The notes under the pieces are model-generated. The model made no database searches and was not told the DNA's origin. It worked only from the letters and a program-made list of their open reading frames with translations. A stretch of 64,000 bases of DNA, taken from the NCBI GenBank assembly GCA_963708245.1, contig OY970201.1, positions 2,976,001 to 3,040,000 on the forward strand, read 5' to 3'. The number at the start of each line of letters is the position of its first letter. Within the stretch, counting starts at the first letter, position 1. This DNA is from CAVYXK01 sp963708245. Lineage in GTDB: Bacteria; Pseudomonadota; Alphaproteobacteria; Acetobacterales; Acetobacteraceae. Below, piece by piece: positions 25,613-33,965 of the stretch. The translations under genes were made by a program, and so were the position numbers.

Positions 25613-26932
25613 ATGGACGTCACTGCAGAGATGCAAGCTGTCAAGCCGGCGTTGTTGGAGGTCCGTGGCTGCCGCCAATCGTATCACAAAGAAGCCAGTG
25701 CCGACCTGGTGGTGCTGGACGATGTCAATGTTTCCTTGCGCGAGGGTGAAATCGTCGCCCTGCTCGGACGCTCGGGCTCCGGCAAGTCAACCTTACTCCG
25801 CATCGTTGCTGGACTTCTGCATCCAACCGCCGGAGACGTGTTGTGGCACGGCAGAGAGGTCAGCGGACCCCCTGAGGGGGTGGCGATGGTGTTTCAGAGC
25901 TTCGCGCTGTTCCCCTGGCTCACCGTGCAGGAGAATGTCGAGCTCGGGCTCGAGGCGCGGGGCGTGCATAAGGCCGAGCGGGAGCATCGCGCCGAGGAGG
26001 CGATCGATCTGATCGGTCTTGGCGGCTTCGAAAGCGCCTACCCCAAGGAGCTGTCGGGCGGCATGCGTCAGCGCGTAGGCCTTGCGCGGGCGTTGGTCGT
26101 GCATCCCGACCTCTTGCTGATGGACGAGCCATTCAGTGCCCTCGACGTGCTGACCGCGGAGACGCTGCGCACCGACCTGATTGACTTGTGGTCGGAAGGC
26201 AGATTGCCGATCAAATCGGTGCTGATGGTGACGCACAACATCGAGGAAGCGGTGCTGATGGCCGATCGCATTCTGGTGTTCTCGGCCAATCCCGGCCGAG
26301 TGGCGAGCGAGCTGCCGGTGCATTTCCCGCATCCGCGCAACCGCGTCGATCCGGCGTTCCGGCAAATGGTCGATGACATCTACGCGCTGATGACGCGCCG
26401 TCCGGCCCCGGGACCGCGTGTCCCGGCGGCGACCACGGCCAGCGTGACGACGCCGCTGCACCGGGTCGGCACCAACATCATGGCGGGTCTGATGGAGACA
26501 CTGGCCGGGCCGCCCTATAACGGCCGCGCCGACCTGCCGGCGCTCGCGGCGTCGTTGCAGCTCGAGTTGGACGATCTGTTCCCCCTCGGCGAGACGTTGC
26601 AGTTGCTGCATTTCGCCGAGCTGGCCGAGGGCGACATCGTGCTGACCGAGGCGGGCCGTCAGTTCGTTGCGGCAGATACCGACACGCGCAAGCGGCTGTT
26701 CGCCGAGGCGCTGATGGCGTACGTTCCGCTGGTGAAGACCATCCGCCAGGTGCTGGACGAGCGGTGGAACCACCGCGCATCGGCGGTGCGTTTCCGTGAC
26801 GAGCTGGAAGACCACATGTCGCCTGATTACGCCGAGGACACGTTGCGCGCGGCAATCGCCTGGGGGCGCTACGCCGAGCTGTTCAGCTACGATGAGGAGG
26901 CGGAGCAGTTCAGTCTGGAGGACGTCGGCTGA
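25613..26932 (+). CDS. ABC importer ATPase with C-terminal AAA-associated domain
   Basis: A 439-aa ABC ATPase partnering the upstream fused permease. Walker A GRSGSGKST is near residues 51-59, the signature LSGGMRQRVGLA near 145 and Walker B LLLMDEPFSALD near 166. After about residue 290 a second domain begins (GTNIMAGLMETLAG...) with winged-helix-like features, matching the AAA-associated C-terminal domain of a NitT/TauT subgroup. That domain probably regulates transport, but its ligand is not known. The start fits a 14-base gap after the permease. Confidence 0.88.
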   Translation: MDVTAEMQAVKPALLEVRGCRQSYHKEASADLVVLDDVNVSLREGEIVALLGRSGSGKSTLLRIVAGLLHPTAGDVLWHGREVSGPPEGVAMVFQSFALFPWLTVQENVELGLEARGVHKAEREHRAEEAIDLIGLGGFESAYPKELSGGMRQRVGLARALVVHPDLLLMDEPFSALDVLTAETLRTDLIDLWSEGRLPIKSVLMVTHNIEEAVLMADRILVFSANPGRVASELPVHFPHPRNRVDPAFRQMVDDIYALMTRRPAPGPRVPAATTASVTTPLHRVGTNIMAGLMETLAGPPYNGRADLPALAASLQLELDDLFPLGETLQLLHFAELAEGDIVLTEAGRQFVAADTDTRKRLFAEALMAYVPLVKTIRQVLDERWNHRASAVRFRDELEDHMSPDYAEDTLRAAIAWGRYAELFSYDEEAEQFSLEDVG

Positions 26933-27029
26933 CCGACTAGTCAAAGCCTGGAAACGGCCGGTGGCCGCGGGGGTGCCGTTCAGCGTTCCCGGCGAGGCGC
27001 ATGCGGGCTCGGTTTTGTCATCATCATGA

Positions 27030-27061
27030 CCGCGGTCGATTCTCATCGCCGTCTCATTTGG
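27030..27061. repeat. Isolated copy of the 8.7-kb array core
   Basis: GATTCTCATCGCCGTCTCAT followed by TTGGCGC (GTCTC at 27051) matches the core of the 117-bp array 18 kb away. It lies in the 250-bp gap between the ABC ATPase and the RidA gene, where nothing else is apparent. Confidence 0.6.
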
Positions 27062-27183
27062 CGCTTAAGCGAGAGGTTGGATCGTTCGGTGAGATAATCT
27101 GGGGATGAGCACGCTAGCGCGCATTGGCGATGGGAAGGTTTATATTAGCCCACTTAACGCCTCAACCTGAGCTAGACGCCGCT

Positions 27184-27600
27184 TCAGCCTTCGGCGGGCT
27201 TTACGGCGATGAAGTCGATCTCCACCAGCCATTCGGGGCGCGCCAGGGCTACTACGACGAGGCCCGTGAACACCGGATGCACGCCCTTCAGCCAACGTCC
27301 GGCGATGCTATAGACCGGCTCCCTGTAGCGAATGTCGGTCAGGTACACCGTTGCCTTGACGATGTGATCGAGGCTGGAGCCGCACTCGCGCAGCAGCGTG
27401 TCGATGTTGCGCATCACCTGCTCGGCCTGGGCCGCGGGATCGCCGATGCCGATGCTGGCGCTGGTGTCGAGGTCCTGCGCCACTTGGCCTCGCAGATAGA
27501 TCGTGTCGCCGGAAATTACCGCCTGACATAGGTCGTTGTCAAGCTTCTGCTCGGGATAGGTGTTGCGGGTGTTGAACTTGCGGATGCGGGTGTGCGGCAT
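27184..27600 (-). CDS. RidA-family protein (YjgF/YER057c/UK114)
   Basis: A 138-aa cytosolic protein expected to trimerise and to deaminate reactive enamine/imine intermediates. Family features include GDTIYLRGQVAQDLD near residue 30, AQAEQVMRNIDTLLRECGSS near 60, KATVYLTDIRYREP and the C-terminal RPEWLVEIDFIAV. In this subgroup the catalytic Arg lies in the loop around TVYLTDIRYR. The ATG at 27600 follows GAGGG; the longer frame upstream belongs to a decayed neighbour. The adjacent HpaB-family relic suggests a former aromatic or amine catabolic operon. Confidence 0.88.
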   Translation of the reverse strand: MPHTRIRKFNTRNTYPEQKLDNDLCQAVISGDTIYLRGQVAQDLDTSASIGIGDPAAQAEQVMRNIDTLLRECGSSLDHIVKATVYLTDIRYREPVYSIAGRWLKGVHPVFTGLVVVALARPEWLVEIDFIAVKPAEG

Positions 27601-27602
27601 GG

Positions 27603-27950
27603 CTATGGCCCTCGTCCGGTGACGCGCTGCGACAAGCCGGCGGCGTTGCGCACCATGTCCAGCGCCGAATCCCAGTCGAAATTGCGCCACACCGCCGCGA
27701 GATGCGCATAAGGCGGGGACTGCGGTAGCAGGCGAGCGTCGCCAGCTTCTCCTGCACCGCCTGCTGCTTCTCGAGCCCGGTCTGACGCGCATTGAACAAA
27801 GCGACGCCGATCATCAGCTCGGCGGTGCGCAGAATGCGCAGCACGAAGGCGAAGGCGCTGTAGCGGTGCAGGGTGGTGCGGATGAAGGTCGCTGCCTTGG
27901 TGTGGCGGTAGAAGAGCACGTTCTCCCACGGGATCAGCGGATCGAATCGC
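27603..27950 (-). pseudogene. 4-hydroxyphenylacetate 3-hydroxylase-family (HpaB-like) relic
   Basis: Minus-strand frames give PRFDPLIPWENVLFYRHTKA then TFIRTTLHRYSAFAFVLRIL, RTAELMIGVALFNARQTGLE and KQQAVQEKLATLACYR. These are the middle helices of the FAD-dependent HpaB family, which hydroxylates phenols or related compounds. After a frameshift the sequence continues as PPYAHLAAVWRNFDWDSALD and ends just before the RidA start. The N-terminal two-thirds is gone. Only about 110 of roughly 500 residues remain. Confidence 0.6.
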
Positions 27951-28084
27951 GGTATTGCTCGCCGGTCCTGATCACTGTGCCTCCGGTGCCGTTGGGTTAC
28001 GGGTTCGAGATTAGGCGCTGCGGTGGGGTTGGTGGAAGTAGAGGGTGCGCGAATGAGGGCGGGGCAGGCGTGATTCCGCAGGTG

Positions 28085-28453
28085 CTAGCGCATCTCCTGG
28101 CCAAAGACGATTCGGTGGCCGTCCACGGTCGTAACGACGATCTCCCGCATTCCATACGGCTGGTCAGTGGGCGACGTGCATGCGGCCCCGCGCGCCGTCA
28201 GCTGGTCATAAAGGGCCTCGACGTCATCGACTGTCAAATAGCCGAACCAGTTGTGGGAACCGAGATCGGCGGCCGGCATATCGCGCGGGCAATGCCCCAG
28301 CATAATGCGCACGTCGTCACGCTCGACCAGCCGCCAGTCCGTTGCTTCTTCCCACAGAACCCGAAATCCCAACACATCGCGGAAGTAATCGGCGCTTTTG
28401 CGAAGATCAGGGACGGCAAGCACGAAGGCCCATGGGGCAATCTTGGTTGACAT
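28085..28453 (-). CDS. Glyoxalase/bleomycin-resistance-type (VOC) protein
   Basis: A 122-aa single VOC domain: WAFVLAVPDLRKSADYFRDV, then GFRVLWEEATDWRLVERDDV, WFGYLTVDDVEALYDQLTAR and a C-terminal VTTVDGHRIVFGQE. A C-terminal Glu of this type is a metal ligand in active family members. The start at 28453 lies 13 bases after the stop of the class II aldolase gene, so the two are one operon. The reaction is unknown; VOC proteins act as isomerases, dioxygenases or binding proteins. Confidence 0.8.
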   Translation of the reverse strand: MSTKIAPWAFVLAVPDLRKSADYFRDVLGFRVLWEEATDWRLVERDDVRIMLGHCPRDMPAADLGSHNWFGYLTVDDVEALYDQLTARGAACTSPTDQPYGMREIVVTTVDGHRIVFGQEMR

Positions 28454-28466
28454 GTCGGTTGTCTCA

Positions 28467-29162
28467 TCAGTCGGGACTGCCAATATTTTTGGCGCTTCGC
28501 TCCACCGGTCTGCTGCCATAGGTCCGGAACCGCTCACGTGCCGCCTGGAGCTCGAACGGCGTCAGCAGCCGCGGCGATCCGGCGGCGCGGGCGAGCAAGT
28601 ATTGCCGGCACAGGCTCTCGAGCACGATGGCGTCCGAAAGCGCGTGGTCCAGACTGGGTGCGTGCACGACCATGCCATGGTTGGCGAGCAGGCAGGCGCT
28701 GCGGCCCTCGAGCGCCACCACGGCAAGGCGGGCGAGCTCCGGCGTGCCGAACGTCACGTAGGGGGCGCAGCGGACATCCTCGCCGCCGAACGCGACGATC
28801 ATGTAGTGGAACGCGGGCAGCGGCTGGTTCAGGCTGGCGAGCGCGGTGCACGCCTCGGCATGGGTGTGCACGATCGCCTGCGCGTGGTCGTAGGCGCGGT
28901 AGATAGCGGCGTGCATCGGCCATTCGCTGGAGGGCGTGCCGGCGCTGGTTATTTTGCCGTCCAAGGTCAGGGCCACGATGGAGTCATCGGTGACCTCTTC
29001 GGCGGAACAGCCGGAGGGGGTGGTCAGCATGCCGCTAGCGGTGCGCACGCTGACATTGCCAGCGCTGCCTGGAACAAAACCGCGGCGGCCGAGATCGCGA
29101 TAGGCGGCGGCAATATCTCGCTTTAGCTGCGCTGTCACGGGCGTACGCTCATGCGGCCCCAT
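28467..29162 (-). CDS. Class II aldolase/adducin-family protein
   Basis: A 231-aa cytosolic zinc enzyme of the L-fuculose-phosphate-aldolase fold. Landmarks are GFVPGSAGNVSVR near residue 28, TPSGCSAEEVTDDSIV near 47, the zinc ligands in IVHTHAEACTALASL (two His) near 97 and the third His in LLANHGMVVHAP near 158. It probably cleaves a phosphorylated or free hydroxy-acid/sugar by retro-aldol chemistry. The VOC gene follows directly. The substrate is undetermined. Confidence 0.87.
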   Translation of the reverse strand: MGPHERTPVTAQLKRDIAAAYRDLGRRGFVPGSAGNVSVRTASGMLTTPSGCSAEEVTDDSIVALTLDGKITSAGTPSSEWPMHAAIYRAYDHAQAIVHTHAEACTALASLNQPLPAFHYMIVAFGGEDVRCAPYVTFGTPELARLAVVALEGRSACLLANHGMVVHAPSLDHALSDAIVLESLCRQYLLARAAGSPRLLTPFELQAARERFRTYGSRPVERSAKNIGSPD

Positions 29163-29235
29163 TCGTCGTCAGGGCCGGCCTTTGTTTGTCCAGAGGACAC
29201 GTAGAGCGACGCCTCCAGGTCAAGTCACCTCCCGA

Positions 29236-31287
29236 TCACGCGAGGCGGAGAAGGTTCAGCAGTCGCTGGGCGCGATCGCGCAACTCCGGAAAGGTCATGC
29301 TTGGGAGCGGCCACGGCAGGCTGACACGGACCGCGCCGGACCGCCATGGCGAGTGCCCCAGCCGCCGGATCGCTCCTCCCGGATCGAGCAGGAACTCGTG
29401 GAGTGGCACGGGATTGACGGCTCGCAGGGTATGCGCGCTATCGAATCCGCCTAGGAAGCGGATAGCGCCGATCTCCTCCACCTGCTGAGCAGTCGGTCGC
29501 GTCAGGAGCGGCTCAAGGTCAAACAGGGCGGAGGCTGGGTCGATCGCGTCGGGCCAAGCCCCGCCGAGCATACCATCGAGAGCCTCAACCTCCGCCAGAC
29601 ACCGTGCCTCGATCGCCGTCATCGTTTGGCTGCGGATGGTCCCGCCCGGCTCCGGTTCGACCGCAAGGATCGGCACGATCCGATCGCCCTTCAACCCATA
29701 ATGGGTGGTAGCGCTCTCCGGAGCGGACAGAAAGAACTCACAGAGGCCATATCCCTCGAGCACCTTGTCCATGACGGGTTTCGGGTGTCCGAACGAGAAC
29801 AGATACCCCGTGGCGGTGTTGGGATCGAAGCTGGGGGCCAAGGCGTCCGGCAACAGGCCCAGATAGCAGCCGATCACATCCTTGGCCGGCAGGCCGGTTA
29901 GTTTCACGAGCGCCTTCTGGGTCGAGCCGCGCCACCCGCCGTCCACGACTAGACGCGGGCCGGGCGCCAGAAAGCCTGATTGCTCGAGATAGGCGAGAGC
30001 GGCGGCCCGTTGGTTCTGCGCCTGCTGACGGACCATCTCGGCGTTCGCGTGCAGCAGCCGCCGGAGCGCATCCCGGGTGGTCGCGTCCGTCACCGGGCGA
30101 TCGGGGTCGAGCCCGAAATCGTGCAGCATCCGAGGCGTGATCGCCTGTCCAATGCCGAGGACGTCCAACGCGACCCGCAGAGGGCTGTCGAGCAGCGAGT
30201 GGTGGATCAATTCGGCAAGTCTGTCCGGGTCGCCCTTCAGAGTCGGCAGCACAATCGACTGGCGGGAGACGTGCAGATAGCTGAATTCGACCGACTGGCC
30301 GGTCGAGGCAACGATGCGTCGGGCGATCGCCAGCGGGGTGTGCCCATCGCGGGCGAGGAAAAAGATGCGGCGAATGCCATGGCGACGCGCCTCGGCCAGC
30401 ACGAAAAGCGTGTAGCCGATCAGCAGCAATGAGCAGTGTCGGAAGAGTCCGGATGACGCTGGCTCGGGTCGGGCGGCGCCGGCCGCCGTCGCCCGGCGGT
30501 GGCTATGGACGAGGCGAGCGAGATGATGCAATCCCGCCACATCGTCCGGCTCGGGCGGGACGGCCCGCCGCGGCAGATAAAGCGTGGCAATCCCGTTCTC
30601 CTGCGCCCGCGCAATATCAGAGACCGGGTCGTCGCCGATATGCACCATATCGGCGGGCGAGCAGCCGAGCGCTTCGATCACCTGACGAAACAGGCGTCCC
30701 GAATATTTGTTGCATCTCAGATCGGCCGAGGTGAAGACCGTGAATGCGTCGCCGTAGCCGCAATCGGACAGAAGCTGGGTGATCCATGGTCCTGGCAGCA
30801 GAGTGTCCGAGATGAAGATCAGGCGCTGCCCCGGCTGGCGGGCTGCGAGTGCCTGACGGACTGGCTCGACCGGTGCTGCGACGGCACGTTCAACGGCGAA
30901 CTCGAGCGATGCAGCGGCGACCGCATCGCTGACGATGCCGCAGGCGCGGAGCCGCTCGTACACCTCGGCGACGCGAACTTCCCCCTCGTTCGGCCGGGCC
31001 AGCTCCTGGCGGAGAGCGCGTTCCGCCTCCAGCCGGTACTCCCGGAATGCCTCAGGCGTACACGCGATCAGGCCCTGCGCCAGGGCGCGGGCGCCGGTTG
31101 CCAAATGCAGGTCCGCCGGGCGTCCGAGGCGGCGCCCGATTGCCGTATCGAACACGTCGCAGCTTACGACGGGGAAGCGGGCGATCAGCCCGGCGAGTGA
31201 CTCGGGCCGCACAGGACGGAGGCGCGCATGGCCGGCTGGCCGCCGGATACTTCCGGTTCCCGGTCGGCGCCTGCGCGGAGCCATCAT
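29236..31287 (-). CDS. Large HAD-superfamily protein of polysaccharide-associated type
   Basis: A 683-aa protein. The N-terminal HAD hydrolase domain has motif I as SCDVFDTAIGRRLG near residue 42, motif II as LIFISDTLLPG near 160 and motif IV as MVHIGDDPVSDIARAQENGI near 220. A second region after about residue 290 repeats a HAD-like FFLARDGHTPLAIARRI element. This architecture matches COG5610-like predicted hydrolases found in capsule or LPS loci. There is no signal peptide, so it acts in the cytosol, presumably on a sugar phosphate or as a scaffold for a glycosyltransferase. It stands upstream of the glycan region at 36 kb. Confidence 0.78.
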   Translation of the reverse strand: MMAPRRRRPGTGSIRRPAGHARLRPVRPESLAGLIARFPVVSCDVFDTAIGRRLGRPADLHLATGARALAQGLIACTPEAFREYRLEAERALRQELARPNEGEVRVAEVYERLRACGIVSDAVAAASLEFAVERAVAAPVEPVRQALAARQPGQRLIFISDTLLPGPWITQLLSDCGYGDAFTVFTSADLRCNKYSGRLFRQVIEALGCSPADMVHIGDDPVSDIARAQENGIATLYLPRRAVPPEPDDVAGLHHLARLVHSHRRATAAGAARPEPASSGLFRHCSLLLIGYTLFVLAEARRHGIRRIFFLARDGHTPLAIARRIVASTGQSVEFSYLHVSRQSIVLPTLKGDPDRLAELIHHSLLDSPLRVALDVLGIGQAITPRMLHDFGLDPDRPVTDATTRDALRRLLHANAEMVRQQAQNQRAAALAYLEQSGFLAPGPRLVVDGGWRGSTQKALVKLTGLPAKDVIGCYLGLLPDALAPSFDPNTATGYLFSFGHPKPVMDKVLEGYGLCEFFLSAPESATTHYGLKGDRIVPILAVEPEPGGTIRSQTMTAIEARCLAEVEALDGMLGGAWPDAIDPASALFDLEPLLTRPTAQQVEEIGAIRFLGGFDSAHTLRAVNPVPLHEFLLDPGGAIRRLGHSPWRSGAVRVSLPWPLPSMTFPELRDRAQRLLNLLRLA

Positions 31288-31323
31288 GCGGAGCGCCCCG
31301 GTTTCATGACGCCCCCGCGCGCG

Positions 31324-32430
31324 TCACCGAGGTGACGGTTCGCGGGCAATCACCCGCGGAGGAACCAGCCAACTCAGTATCCCGCGCAGCCTCGCAGGCG
31401 CCGGCAGCACCTCCAGCACCTCTCGGAAGGGAACGAGGTATGCGGCGAGCAACGTGGGGTGCGGCTGTCCCTTGCCGGCACCCAGGCCGAAGCTGATCTG
31501 CTCACGCTGATCCGGCACATAGATCGTGCCGAACATCCAGTCCCACAGCGCGAAGCTGCCGCCCATATTCTTGTTCCAATGGCGCTCGGCCGTGCTGTGG
31601 TGGATCTGATGCATCGCCGGGCTGATGAGAATGTGGTTGAGCGTGCGACCCCACGAGAGCCAGATGTGCGAGTGATGGAGCTGAGCGCCGATTGCGCCGA
31701 CGAAGGCGGCGCTCAGCGTCATCCCGAAGACGGTGACAAGCGCGACCTTGCCCGCGCCGAGGTAGAGGGCCGGTCCCAGCACGAGAGACACACCGAGGGC
31801 ACGGGCAGGTCCGGTGCACACAATCTCGACCGGATGCACTCGCACATTGGCAAACACGGTCAACACCTCGGCGGAGTGGTGCACTTTGTGGAATGCCCAC
31901 ATCCATGGAACTCGGTGCATAGCGACATGGTAGACATAGTAACCAAAGTCGCTGGCCATCGCGATGAGGAAGGTGAACAGCGCCAGGCTCGCAATGCTCC
32001 AGTGGGCGCCGGAATGCAGGAGATGTGGCGACGGCCCGAACGCCCAGGTGAGCGCCGTGACCAGCCAGGCAGCGAACAGTGCCTCGTTGAAGCGCCACAG
32101 CACGTTCAGCATCGGATCGATGATGCTGTTGACGAAGATGAGCTGGCAATCCACCCAGGTGGAGCGATGGAGGAATATGCGCTTTGGGAAACAATAGCGC
32201 AGGAAGTCGCGCACCCCCTGGCCGGGCCGCCGATCCCGCAGCACGAAGACCGCAGCGGCGATCAGCAGCGCCGCGACGAGCTCCGGCCAATAGGAACGAG
32301 TGCGCAGGCCGGTGAGCGGAGTGGTCAGGAAGTCGATCAGCCAGTCAACGGCACGCTCTAGCGGGGGGAACCGGCCGAGCCAGCCAGCGTGCAGAAGCGC
32401 CTTCAGATGCTCCAAGTATGCGGCGACCAT
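31324..32430 (-). CDS. Sterol-desaturase / fatty-acid-hydroxylase family membrane protein
   Basis: A 368-aa membrane enzyme with about five hydrophobic helices and the di-iron histidine boxes of the family: YHVAMH near residue 168, HKVHHSAEV near 181 and HQIHHSTAERHWN near 270. It uses oxygen to hydroxylate a lipid such as a hopanoid, carotenoid or fatty acid; the substrate cannot be told. It ends 36 bases before the start of the HAD gene, in the same direction, so the two may be co-transcribed. The 270-bp stretch 32431-32700 upstream shows no gene and probably holds its promoter. Confidence 0.86.
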   Translation of the reverse strand: MVAAYLEHLKALLHAGWLGRFPPLERAVDWLIDFLTTPLTGLRTRSYWPELVAALLIAAAVFVLRDRRPGQGVRDFLRYCFPKRIFLHRSTWVDCQLIFVNSIIDPMLNVLWRFNEALFAAWLVTALTWAFGPSPHLLHSGAHWSIASLALFTFLIAMASDFGYYVYHVAMHRVPWMWAFHKVHHSAEVLTVFANVRVHPVEIVCTGPARALGVSLVLGPALYLGAGKVALVTVFGMTLSAAFVGAIGAQLHHSHIWLSWGRTLNHILISPAMHQIHHSTAERHWNKNMGGSFALWDWMFGTIYVPDQREQISFGLGAGKGQPHPTLLAAYLVPFREVLEVLPAPARLRGILSWLVPPRVIAREPSPR

Positions 32431-32700
32431 TGCGACGGAACAGTAGCAAGGAGCAACACATTGTTCAACTGTTAGAAATCGACCCGCTTTGCAGGCGACA
32501 AAGCGTCTTATACTACCGGTGGTTGTAATCGTTCATCACGATGAAGTTACTCGGTAGGCGGCGTGTCGCTTCCTGAACTGTTGTAATTCTGAGCTCCGGT
32601 CGTCGCGGTTTTGGGCTAGCTCACTGCCTGCAGGATGCACACCGGTGCAGCTGCTTGTCGCCGATCGCGTAGGCGAAACCAACTCGGACCCACGAGGCAG

Positions 32701-33765
32701 TTAAGGGCAGCTCGTTCCGTTCGCAAGGGTCACAGGCACGGTCAGCCGGGCGCTGCCGCCGCCCGAGTTTGTAACCGTGAGTGTGACACTATCGGATGTT
32801 ATCCCTTTTTGCGGCCAGTATCTGGCATTGGCTAGAGCTTCCATTACAACTGCAAGAGGTCCGGTGAAAGAGCCTCCGGGCGGAACGCCACCAAAACGGG
32901 CACTGGCGGGGCCTCCACGGGCTGCGGTGAGTGTCGCAGTAAGAGTCGCGCCCGGCGTTTCCAGCGCCCAGGGGTCGGCAATCCCGAACCCCGGACCCAA
33001 AAATCCGCCCATGCCGCCGGGCTGATCTATTCTCAGACTGGTTGGCCCCACAAGAGTTATATCATTCGGAACGATCCGGCCAGACGGCTGAAGTTTTCCC
33101 CCCGCGGGAAGCGGCTTCCAATTTTCCGGCGTGGGGCCAGGAAGGACCGCGGTTGCTAACAATTGATCGAACGTAGTTCCACAAGGCAAGAAGCCATAAA
33201 AGTCGACCACTCTTGCTACTCTCCCCTTCGCATTCGGATACGTGGCGATGTTAACGACACGCCCGTTCTTGCTTGTGTGCATTTGGAGTACGGTACGCGG
33301 ATCACAACCAAAACCACAGTTAAGCGTCAAAAGGCGCCTTGTGAAGTCTATTTTAAGACGGACTCCGGGCGTTCCCACTACATAGGTTGGCGCTGCCGGC
33401 GAGACAACAAGCATGTTTCCGCTGCGTAAGTCCGTGAAAGCATTGTCTGCCGCGCTGCCCATGATGGCGGTGTTGCCAGTGCCATCGACGACGAGAAAAC
33501 CACCTGACGGCCCCAAATCGATATAGTTATTGTTGCCATTGACAGTAACATGGTTATGCCCGAACCCCGATCTGCCCCCGAGCAGTATGGTGTTGTTAGA
33601 GCCATTCACAGTGAGAAGCTGACTATTGAACGACGTGCTGATTGTGGAGTCATTCACGCGATAGCTGTAATAGTCAGGTCGCGGCAGTACAATGTCATCT
33701 GCACGAGCTATGCTCGATATGAGGACAAAGGCGAGACAAAAAATCCGGTGCGTCCATGTGCCCAT
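32701..33765 (-). CDS. Secreted protein with NGxNN-type beta-helix repeats
   Basis: A 354-aa protein I cannot name. The signal peptide (MGTWTHRIFCLAFVLISSIA, cleavage after ARA) is followed by a short repeat region, LLTVNGSNNTILLGG, HVTVNGNNNYIDLG and LVVDGTGNTAIMG. Such NGxNNxI units build right-handed beta-helices. A central cysteine-containing domain (LNCGFGCDP) and an immunoglobulin-like C-terminal segment (DSVTLTVTNSGGGSARLTVP) follow. It is probably a surface or periplasmic adhesin or carbohydrate-interacting protein. The codon use looks less GC-rich than its neighbours, consistent with transfer. Confidence 0.65.
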   Translation of the reverse strand: MGTWTHRIFCLAFVLISSIARADDIVLPRPDYYSYRVNDSTISTSFNSQLLTVNGSNNTILLGGRSGFGHNHVTVNGNNNYIDLGPSGGFLVVDGTGNTAIMGSAADNAFTDLRSGNMLVVSPAAPTYVVGTPGVRLKIDFTRRLLTLNCGFGCDPRTVLQMHTSKNGRVVNIATYPNAKGRVARVVDFYGFLPCGTTFDQLLATAVLPGPTPENWKPLPAGGKLQPSGRIVPNDITLVGPTSLRIDQPGGMGGFLGPGFGIADPWALETPGATLTATLTAARGGPASARFGGVPPGGSFTGPLAVVMEALANARYWPQKGITSDSVTLTVTNSGGGSARLTVPVTLANGTSCP

Positions 33766-33769
33766 TGTA

Positions 33770-33850
33770 CGTGGGACCGATGCTTACTCGGGACAGTATT
33801 GCTCACTGTACCAAGCGTGTCTAGGCTGATCCGACATTTCCCATTTGATG
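33770..33850 (-). pseudogene. Tail of an older IS256-family transposase copy
   Basis: The minus strand reads ISLDTLGTVSNTVPSK, matching MSLETLGTISDTIPIG at the C-terminus of the neighbouring IS256 transposase. The DNA match is clearly weaker than identity, so it is an older, separate remnant left beside the later insertion. Confidence 0.6.
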
Positions 33851-33965
33851 ACTTTCTGCGGCGGAGTCTTGCGAGGCTCTGGCGGACTCGGAGGCGTGCG
33901 ACCCGACGATCGTGTCCCAGCACGTGGTGTAGGAGCGGTGCTCCCGAGCAGCGTTGGCTGCGTGA

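Noticed and set aside
25793..27046. 417-aa minus-strand frame opposite the ABC ATPase
   Set aside because: Shadow of a gene with perfect Walker motifs on the other strand.
31459..32361. 300-aa plus-strand frame opposite the sterol-desaturase-like gene
   Set aside because: Antisense shadow; the minus strand contains all three histidine boxes.
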